This document shows, piece after piece, positions 29,191-35,091 of a stretch of 35,091 nucleotides of DNA; position 1 is the first letter of the stretch; each line of letters starts with the position of its first letter. The notes beneath the pieces are model-generated. The model saw only the letters and a program-made list of their open reading frames with translations. It made no database searches and was not told the DNA's origin. The stretch lies in contig LWTM01000062.1 of NCBI GenBank assembly GCA_002101205.1, forward strand, positions 1-35,091, in the 5' to 3' direction. Source of the DNA: Cycloclasticus sp. symbiont of Poecilosclerida sp. N (GTDB lineage: Bacteria > Pseudomonadota > Gammaproteobacteria > Methylococcales > Cycloclasticaceae). The position numbers were made by a program, and so were the translations under genes.

Positions 29191-32100
29191 TTTTCAGCCT
29201 CAATGATTTTTATTTCAGCGGGGCTTAGGTTATAGAGTCGATAGACCATTTTATCTATTTGGGCTTCTAAAGCGGTGGTGTCTTTGCCGTCTTTTTTGGC
29301 AGTGAGGATTTTATCGACTAATTCTATAAAAGGCTGTTGTTCTGGTTTAGCAATTTTGGGGATGGGGAGTTGTTTGAGTTCATAGCCTTGAACATGGTTA
29401 TTAGATGAGGTAATGCGAAAATACCAGTCCATAAATTTTGAGTTCAGCAAGGCAAGGAAATATTGACTGTGTTGCTGGTCGGTAAGCAAAATTTTATTTA
29501 CGGTATGCCCCCATATTATTGGCTGTTGGGTTTGGTGCAGGGCAAAATGCAATCTTCTCTCATCAACCATGCCCGTTATTTCTTGAGAAACAAGAAAAAT
29601 ATTAACTTGGTTAAAGGTAATTTGTTCGGTTTGGCAACCCGTTAAAATATATTCATCTGCCTCATTATATTTAACATGATAACGCTGAGTATGCCTGCCT
29701 CGCAATAATTTAGTATCACTAACTTGCTGAGAAAATTGTGCTTTTTGACTGGTGAGGTTGATGTCACCTTGCCTGATTGATTGAGCAAAATTAACCAATG
29801 GTTCAATGTTAGAATTCTTGGCGATTCTGTTTAATATAGAGGTGCTACCATAAATAATTTTGGGTAAATATAACAACGTTGGATAAAGGGTTTTAATATC
29901 TTGTTTGGTAATCTCTGAGAATTGGAGCTGTTTGATGGTGTGGCTATCGTTATCAATAGAAATGTTAATGGGGTAGTTATCTGATTTTTGCTTTAAAAAC
30001 TGATAAATACAAGTGCCTTGAGTAACTGAACTAAACACTTGTTTATCTTTGGCTTTTGCGGTTTTTGGAAACTCAATAATATGCTGTAAATGAGTCTTGT
30101 CTAATAAAAGTTGGCGGGTGGCAGCGGCGGATAAATCACCCATTAAACTACTTTGCACAATCATCGTGGCAACGCCATTTTTGTTACAAAGGTTATAAGA
30201 TAGTTCAAGAAATAATTTGTATAAATTTTGCTTGCCTTTATCTTTGCCCTCTGCATAAGGAAAATTTGCCTTTGGGTAAATATTTCTTTTAATTTGGGCA
30301 TAAGGCGGATTGCCCAGCACAACATCAAAACCCACTTTAACCCCAAACTGCCATTCTGGGTCAAACCAATCAGATTGTGCGTTTTGATTGTATAAATCCC
30401 AATTCACCACTTTTGTCATGCTTGTTTCTATGGCTGGGGTAATGCCAGTTTTTTTTAAAGTCTGTAGCATTGTCTGGCGAATTTCCCTATCTTGGTCGCG
30501 GTATTTGCGTTTGGTGCTTAGGGTTTTGGCAGTAAAGTATTGGTGCCTCACTTGGGCTAAGGTTGTTTTCAGATTATCAATATCCGTATCAAAAAGGCCT
30601 GGATGTTCTGGTTTTTCATCCAAAGGCAATAGCGAATTTGCCACAATAAATTTGGTTTCTAAATTCGGCAGGGCTTTGATGCCGTAGTTATTGTATGGGT
30701 CTGAATTGGGCTTGTGTTCAATCGCTAGGCTGATGAAAAATCGCAGTTTGCAGATTTGGATGGCAATAGCTTGAATATCCACACCATAAATGCATTTTTC
30801 AATGAGCATCAATTTTTTGCCGTAGGCGTTGTGCTGATTTTCTGCAGAAAAAACTTGCTCAATCACTTCAATCGAGACCTTTTTACTCGCCTCGTCCATT
30901 TGTTCTGCTTTGCCTAATTGTTGTTGTTTGAAGTGTTTATTTTCATGGTCTATTTTCTCTAAAATAAACACCAGCCGTTGTAAAACACCCATAGGGTAAG
31001 CTCCGCTGCCGACTGCGGGGTCAAGGATTTTAAGATTATCAATTGCCTTAATAACAGCCTGAATCTGCTCACACTTGAGTTTGTTTTCACTCTCAATAAA
31101 TAATTCATTTATTGTTTCATCGTCTAAACCAGTGGCAGTCTTAAAATGCTGTTTTAGGCTTTCATCCACCATATAACTGACAATCTCGCGTGGCGTATAA
31201 AAACTGCCAGTGGCTTTGCGGGCCTGCTCGCCCGTTTCTGGGTTGTAAGTTGCCAGTAGATTTTCAAACACTTTGCCGAGTAATTCAGGGTCAAGGGCGA
31301 CTTCAATATCCAGTGGGGTGCTTTCTTCTACGGTAAATTGGTATCGCTTGAATAAATCACATAATCCTGTTTCGCTAGCGTTAAAAAACAAGGCATTATT
31401 AAAATCCAACGGATTCTTTTTTCCATCAGAAAAGCCATCAATGCGAATGGCACTGCAAACTTTGCGGATGGTTTTATCTTGGCTGTAAGCCGATTTCTCT
31501 TCATCGCTAGCCTCTCTGTCTAAACATTCAAATAAGCCGCCGTTTAAAAATGGGGTTTGTTTGAATAGACCCATAATTTTTTGTTCATCTTGGTCTCGAA
31601 AATAATCTTGGTAGCGATAAATACTGGTGACAAGATAATCAGCGTCACTGACTTTACCTTCTGGGGTTCTCTTGCGAAAACTGCGGTTTGTTTTATTGTC
31701 ATTGCTTATTTGACGATTAAGGGTGGCAAAAAATAGATTTTGCAAAATGGCTTTGTAAAAACTGCTGTTTTTATCGTAATCAATCAGGGCTTTGAGTTTT
31801 TCTACGTTGAATAAATCGGGGTTGATAAGGTGTTTTTCTTTGAGAAACCAGACGAATAAAATCCTCGTTAGAAAGCGGATAAGTCCAGCTTGGGTGTGGC
31901 TTTGTGCATTTTCATCATTGGGGAAAATGACTTCCTGCTGGGCTTTTTCATACCACTTATAAAGTTCTTTGAAAAAATCCTCGTTCAGCGTTTCAACCGC
32001 AAAAGCGGTTTCTAGATCTGCTAAAGTTGAGGTTTTATTAAGGGTTTCAAAACGCAACTTGGCGGTTCTGGTTTGCATGCCTTCGCCTAAAAGATAGGTA

Positions 32101-32477
32101 AAGCGTTTGCTGGCAGTTTGTTCTTTTTTAACACCATCTTCTGTGAATTTATATTCAATGGCAATAAAACTAAAACGCCACTGTTTGTTTTCACCATCCA
32201 CATAAACCGCTAAAGCCCCGTCCTCTAATTGGATTTTTTTAGCGACCAGATTGCGTAATTGCACACGGTTTCTTTGTAATTTGGTATTGGGTTTTATGTG
32301 AATTTCAAACACAGGTAATTTTTTGGCATCACTGGTAGTAATAAAACCTAATTGTTCAAAACTTTTAACCTCTTGATTGTCGATTGTAATGGGCTTTAGC
32401 GTTTGAGAAAAACCAAACGTATTATTTAAAAATTCAAGATAATCTGTTTGCTTGTAAGATTTGTCTAATCGTTGCAT
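29187..32477 (-). CDS. Eco57I-type adenine-specific DNA methyltransferase (possible DrmMI or type IIG enzyme)
   Basis: 1096 residues. The methylase core is of the gamma (N6-adenine) order: motif X ATGSFYTPREIVSYMV (422-437), motif I ILDPAVGSGAYPMGVL (484-499) and catalytic motif IV VVLGNPPYAQIK (719-730). YGVDIQAIAIQICKLRFF (564-581) is the Eco57I/TaqI-type post-motif I helix. The last 250 residues resemble a target-recognition domain (NFAQSIRQGDINLTSQ, LLALLNSKFMDWYFR). The first 200 residues are beta-rich and hold D94 and E108-Y-K110, which could be a nuclease-like D...ExK, unproved. The start ATG overlaps the stop of the dinD relic (TAATG). In DISARM the host methylase DrmMI is of this type, but here it lies after drmB instead of before drmA. 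It could equally be a solitary type IIG system. Confidence 0.85.
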   Translation of the reverse strand: MQRLDKSYKQTDYLEFLNNTFGFSQTLKPITIDNQEVKSFEQLGFITTSDAKKLPVFEIHIKPNTKLQRNRVQLRNLVAKKIQLEDGALAVYVDGENKQWRFSFIAIEYKFTEDGVKKEQTASKRFTYLLGEGMQTRTAKLRFETLNKTSTLADLETAFAVETLNEDFFKELYKWYEKAQQEVIFPNDENAQSHTQAGLIRFLTRILFVWFLKEKHLINPDLFNVEKLKALIDYDKNSSFYKAILQNLFFATLNRQISNDNKTNRSFRKRTPEGKVSDADYLVTSIYRYQDYFRDQDEQKIMGLFKQTPFLNGGLFECLDREASDEEKSAYSQDKTIRKVCSAIRIDGFSDGKKNPLDFNNALFFNASETGLCDLFKRYQFTVEESTPLDIEVALDPELLGKVFENLLATYNPETGEQARKATGSFYTPREIVSYMVDESLKQHFKTATGLDDETINELFIESENKLKCEQIQAVIKAIDNLKILDPAVGSGAYPMGVLQRLVFILEKIDHENKHFKQQQLGKAEQMDEASKKVSIEVIEQVFSAENQHNAYGKKLMLIEKCIYGVDIQAIAIQICKLRFFISLAIEHKPNSDPYNNYGIKALPNLETKFIVANSLLPLDEKPEHPGLFDTDIDNLKTTLAQVRHQYFTAKTLSTKRKYRDQDREIRQTMLQTLKKTGITPAIETSMTKVVNWDLYNQNAQSDWFDPEWQFGVKVGFDVVLGNPPYAQIKRNIYPKANFPYAEGKDKGKQNLYKLFLELSYNLCNKNGVATMIVQSSLMGDLSAAATRQLLLDKTHLQHIIEFPKTAKAKDKQVFSSVTQGTCIYQFLKQKSDNYPINISIDNDSHTIKQLQFSEITKQDIKTLYPTLLYLPKIIYGSTSILNRIAKNSNIEPLVNFAQSIRQGDINLTSQKAQFSQQVSDTKLLRGRHTQRYHVKYNEADEYILTGCQTEQITFNQVNIFLVSQEITGMVDERRLHFALHQTQQPIIWGHTVNKILLTDQQHSQYFLALLNSKFMDWYFRITSSNNHVQGYELKQLPIPKIAKPEQQPFIELVDKILTAKKDGKDTTALEAQIDKMVYRLYNLSPAEIKIIEAEK

Positions 32478-32785
32478 TATTTTTTTATCAATTTGGTTGG
32501 CTTTAAAAAATTACTACTATCAACAATTTTTCTATGGGTTTTGCTTTCTAGCTCAACTTTGGCGTTTTTGGCGATAGTGCCTCCTTGCTTGGCGGTTTTT
32601 TTGTTTTGTTCCAGCCCTTTTGCTTCGTCAGTTTCAGCAATTTGACGGGTGGATAGTTCGGCTAAGGCAGTAAAGAGCAGCTCGGCTTCACTCATATTAT
32701 CGCGTAAGTTTTGGCTGTCTAAACTTTTAAGGGCTTTGTGCTCTTGCACGGATAATCCACTCCATTCTGAATGGATTATGTTGCT
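32477..32785 (-). pseudogene. C-terminal part of a DinD/BRO-family protein
   Basis: The frame open from 32785 reads NIIHSEWSGLSVQEHKALKSL, DSQNLRDNMSEAELLFTALA, ELSTRQIAETDEAKGLEQNK, then GGTIAKNAKVELESKT. This follows the C-terminal half of DNA-damage-inducible protein D (NLRDHM...ELxFTMLxExSTxEIxxxxxAxGxxxNKxxAxxGGxIAxxARxELE...). DinD proteins have about 270-290 residues, with an N-terminal BRO domain that is missing here: a TGA stands at 32786-32788 and no homologous sequence is seen beyond. A GTG at 32749 could still start a 90-residue product. Its stop overlaps the methylase ATG by one base, so translation through this relic may still help express the methylase. Confidence 0.7.
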
Positions 32786-32864
32786 TCAAATGGCAAAATC
32801 TTTACCTTCTTTGATTGGCTAGTGTTTTATTGAATAAACCGCACCTAAAATTCGCCCACCCCAT

Positions 32865-32951
32865 TTATGCCACACTGTATTTTGCTGCCGATTTCAAACC
32901 CTCACCACTACGCAAATGCAGGGGCCAGTCGTCTGGTTTGATTAAAGTCAT
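32865..32951 (-). pseudogene. 5' fragment of dihydroorotase (pyrC)
   Basis: From ATG 32951 the frame reads MTLIKPDDWPLHLRSGEGLK, then SAAKYSVA and a stop. The RPDDWHLHLRDG start is the hallmark of PyrC, including the HLHLR metal-binding histidines, of which the first is here replaced by P (WPLHLR). The homology ends after about 28 codons, and the following 50 bases (WGGRILGAVYS in the next frame) fit poorly. It is a relic lying between drmB and the dinD fragment and marks a recombination junction. Confidence 0.65.
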
Positions 32952-33010
32952 TATTCCCATCTATTCAAAAATCGCTGTTTTCTGCATCTATTATTTTAAA
33001 CGTCAATTAA

Positions 33011-34828
33011 TCACTCTGCACAAGATTGTCTGTCTAAAAAAGAATTAAAAGATTCACAAGCATTATCAGCAATTAAAGCACAAGAATAGCAAGCGGCTAA
33101 GTTCATTTCGCTGACACCCTGCCCGTCAGAATGATAGCAAATTGGGTCTGAGGCACAATTTTCGGCTCTCTCTAATGCGTTATCTAATAATTGTTTGAAC
33201 TTGTGTGGGTTTGCCTGAGATGCTAAACCACCATATCCACCTTCCATACCACCAACTGTATAAATTAGGACGGCTTGCATATCGTTGTTATCAACAAATA
33301 ATCTCTCGCTTAAAGATGCGGTTGGATAACCACAAGAAAATTCTAACTCTTTCATTAGTAAATGCGACACGGTATGCACAAAAATAAATTTTGCCAAATG
33401 CTTGGCATCGCTAAATTTGTTTTTAAATAATGCACTACCTTCACTTTGTTGAAAAATTTTATTTAGTCGTTCACGGCGTTTTTCAATGTAATTATTAATT
33501 TTTTGCTGATTAAATGTAATAAAAATTCCTTCGCCAAAGTTTTCGATCCCCAACAAATATTCAGTATTCTGGGCTTGTGATGAAGTGTATTGTGGTTTTA
33601 TTCTATCAGTTTTGCCGTCTAAAAATAAATCAATATCTAACGGTTCTTGTCTGGTGTAACCCGTTTGCACGGTGGTCATTTTTAGGCGAGATATTTGCAC
33701 TAGATGACTAATACTATTATCTAAATTATCTATTGTTTGATGTTTGAAAATAAAATCATCTTTTGATAAGTCTGGACTTTTCAATATAAATTGATATTCT
33801 TTTTGGCGATATGTGACTTCTTTTTGTGCAGTGCTTGCCTCTTTGCTATTTATATAATCTTGTATTTCATTTTCTGAGTATTTTTCCTCTAATGCATCAA
33901 ACATAAAATTGGTATCTTTGTTTTTTTTCAACCACCCATCTATTTTTAATTGACTATTTTCATCAATATCACTGGCACTTGGTAAATACAAACTATGCAC
34001 TAAAATTGGATAATAAACGCTATTGCTAGAACGAATTGCCATTTTATATCTGTATTGCTTATCTTTGCCAGAGGCATAAGATAAGCCATATAAGCCCACT
34101 AGACTTGAGCGTTTGTTGCAATTTTTGCAGGTAATATTAATACCTGACAAATCTTCAAAATCTCCTTGCTTATAATATAAGTCTTGCTTATCACAGCATT
34201 TATTCCAATCTCCAAAGTCTATAGTTTTATCATCTTCGTGTTTAGCTTGTTGTTTAAAGGTTAACCATTTATCCCAAGGCACATCGGATATTTTGCCATC
34301 TGAACTGGTCATAATAAAACGAGTTTGAGTTAATTCGTGATACCGGTTACCTTTTTTGTTTATTCTAGCCTGCTCATAGCAATAACCGCATTTGGGCGGA
34401 ACGAAACTATCTCTTGCCTTTACTAAAGGAGCACTATCGTATTGCTTAATTACTTTTTCCCATTTTTCCCACCAATCTTTTAAATGTTTAAAACGATGGC
34501 ATTTACCGCAAAACATCCATTTAGGAAAATATTCAGCATTGATTACATTATCAGTATTTGTGGGTCTAATATATTGTGGATTAGCATAACTATTTGCTTG
34601 ATTGGTTGGCGCTTTTATGAGCGTTTTAAGTTTGGGGAAGCCTTTATCTTTTAAGCGTTGCAATAAGCGGTTATCTTTTATGTAGTTGTTTTCGTCCCAC
34701 TTTTGATAAAAATCCCATTTATCAAACTCCCTAATTTTAACAACACCTTTAATATCCTCTACTAAGGCTCCAACACCCGCAAAAGCACCGATTACTTTTC
34801 TTACTCCAGTTTGTATATACCTTGCCAT
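33011..34828 (-). CDS. drmB: DISARM-type protein DrmB (DUF1998)
   Basis: 605 residues. The N-terminus (GVRKVIGAFAGVGALVEDIKG) has the family's VGALV motif. Then come FPKWMFCGKCHR and CGYC, zinc-binding pairs C107/C110 and C147/C150, then RFIMTSSDGKISDVPWDKWL (170-189), the counterpart of the RFVxACxxGHIDDFPW of DrmB, and C234/C237 in NITCKNC. The DUF1998 domain fills the C-terminus: VHTVSHLLMKELEFSCGYPT, ASLSERLF, IYTVGGMEGGYGGLASQ and a final Cys-rich region (CASDPICYHSDG, NLAACYSCALIADNACES). DrmB partners the helicase DrmA in DISARM restriction. drmA ends 5 bases upstream, so the two are co-transcribed. AT-rich relative to the methylase gene. Confidence 0.85.
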   Translation of the reverse strand: MARYIQTGVRKVIGAFAGVGALVEDIKGVVKIREFDKWDFYQKWDENNYIKDNRLLQRLKDKGFPKLKTLIKAPTNQANSYANPQYIRPTNTDNVINAEYFPKWMFCGKCHRFKHLKDWWEKWEKVIKQYDSAPLVKARDSFVPPKCGYCYEQARINKKGNRYHELTQTRFIMTSSDGKISDVPWDKWLTFKQQAKHEDDKTIDFGDWNKCCDKQDLYYKQGDFEDLSGINITCKNCNKRSSLVGLYGLSYASGKDKQYRYKMAIRSSNSVYYPILVHSLYLPSASDIDENSQLKIDGWLKKNKDTNFMFDALEEKYSENEIQDYINSKEASTAQKEVTYRQKEYQFILKSPDLSKDDFIFKHQTIDNLDNSISHLVQISRLKMTTVQTGYTRQEPLDIDLFLDGKTDRIKPQYTSSQAQNTEYLLGIENFGEGIFITFNQQKINNYIEKRRERLNKIFQQSEGSALFKNKFSDAKHLAKFIFVHTVSHLLMKELEFSCGYPTASLSERLFVDNNDMQAVLIYTVGGMEGGYGGLASQANPHKFKQLLDNALERAENCASDPICYHSDGQGVSEMNLAACYSCALIADNACESFNSFLDRQSCAE

Positions 34829-34833
34829 AATGG

Positions 34834-35091
34834 CTATTGAAAGTTTTGCTGTATTTTTATAAAACTGTTGCTATCAATATCACGCATTGATTGCATTACC
34901 ACCCATTTATTATCTGTTAAGGCTTCTTTTGATTCTGGTTTGGATAATAATGAACTTTCTCTACCGTTGTACTTATTGTATGGATTGGCTTGACTAATTT
35001 TTGCTAACCAATCATCGGCTAAAATATCTATTTTATCCAAACAAAAACCAATATTCTCACTACCCTTAAAACGATTTTTAATTAAACCTTG
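34834..35091 (-). CDS. drmA: C-terminus of a probable DrmA-type helicase, cut by the window edge
   Basis: The frame is open from the window edge (35091) to a TAG at 34834-34836, giving 85 residues: QGLIKNRFKGSENIGFCLDK, IDILADDWLAKISQANPYNK, and KWVVMQSMRDIDSNSFIKIQ near the end. The SMR(D/N)(I/V)D segment is the conserved C-terminal tail of the helicase encoded just before DrmB. No helicase motif falls inside the window, so the call rests on that tail and on adjacency to drmB. Confidence 0.6.
   Translation of the reverse strand, partial: QGLIKNRFKGSENIGFCLDKIDILADDWLAKISQANPYNKYNGRESSLLSKPESKEALTDNKWVVMQSMRDIDSNSFIKIQQNFQ

Noticed and set aside
32815..33048. Plus-strand frame between drmB and the dinD relic
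   Set aside because: It is antisense to the pyrC fragment; the conserved peptide is on the minus strand.

Overview
The window reads as a gammaproteobacterial chromosome of moderate G+C with a low-G+C defence locus at its right end. Gene content and order (dprA-smg-topA, def-fmt-rsmB, a DUF4390 gene with an NtrY/NtrX-like pair, trkA-trkH, hisBHAFIE-tatAC) are typical of gammaproteobacteria of the methylotroph/sulfur-oxidiser type. This placement is an inference; there is no rRNA gene in the window to test it. At least six genes are present only as fragments or frame-broken relics (elongation factor P-like, a LysM protein, a DUF1499-like protein, pyrC, dinD, and the gene after the DNA methylase). 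That suggests a genome that is losing genes or has been rearranged repeatedly.

Layout. Positions 1-656 hold no intact gene, only the C-terminal domain of a decayed EF-P/EfpL gene. Positions 657-2485 (minus) are hemB-aroE. Positions 2613-3779 (plus) carry two exported proteins, a DUF302 protein and an orphan MlaC-like protein. Positions 3791-10363 (minus) form a compact block transcribed from right to left: a broken LysM gene, dprA, smg, topA, purE, tsaC and hemF. Diverging from it, 10469-20806 (plus) is a long tightly packed run: def, fmt, rsmB, a DUF4390 gene, an NtrY-like sensor kinase, an NtrX-like regulator, trkA, trkH and a small methyltransferase. Next come a rhodanese and typA. A 400-base gap follows, with a minus-strand terminator and a promoter facing hisB. 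Positions 23548-28119 are hisB-hisH-hisA-hisF-hisI-hisE-tatA-tatC with very short spacings.

From 28120 the character changes. There is a frame-broken DUF1499-like relic, an unassigned secreted protein, and then, on the minus strand up to the window edge, a DISARM-like cluster. It consists of the C-terminus of a probable DrmA helicase, DrmB (DUF1998), a relic of pyrC, a truncated DinD-family reading frame coupled to a large Eco57I-type adenine methylase, and the first codons of a further gene cut off at the island edge. The order drmA-drmB-(pyrC relic)-dinD relic-methylase differs from the standard DISARM layouts I know. The base composition looks stepped between drmB and the methylase, as if two modules had been joined. 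This is the part of the window most worth following up.

How the genes work together: hemB and hemF serve tetrapyrrole synthesis, aroE the shikimate pathway, purE purine synthesis and hisBHAFIE histidine synthesis (hisG, hisD and hisC must lie elsewhere). def, fmt, rsmB, tsaC and typA serve translation. trkA/trkH take up potassium, tatA/tatC export folded proteins, and the DrmA/DrmB/methylase cluster is a probable anti-phage system.
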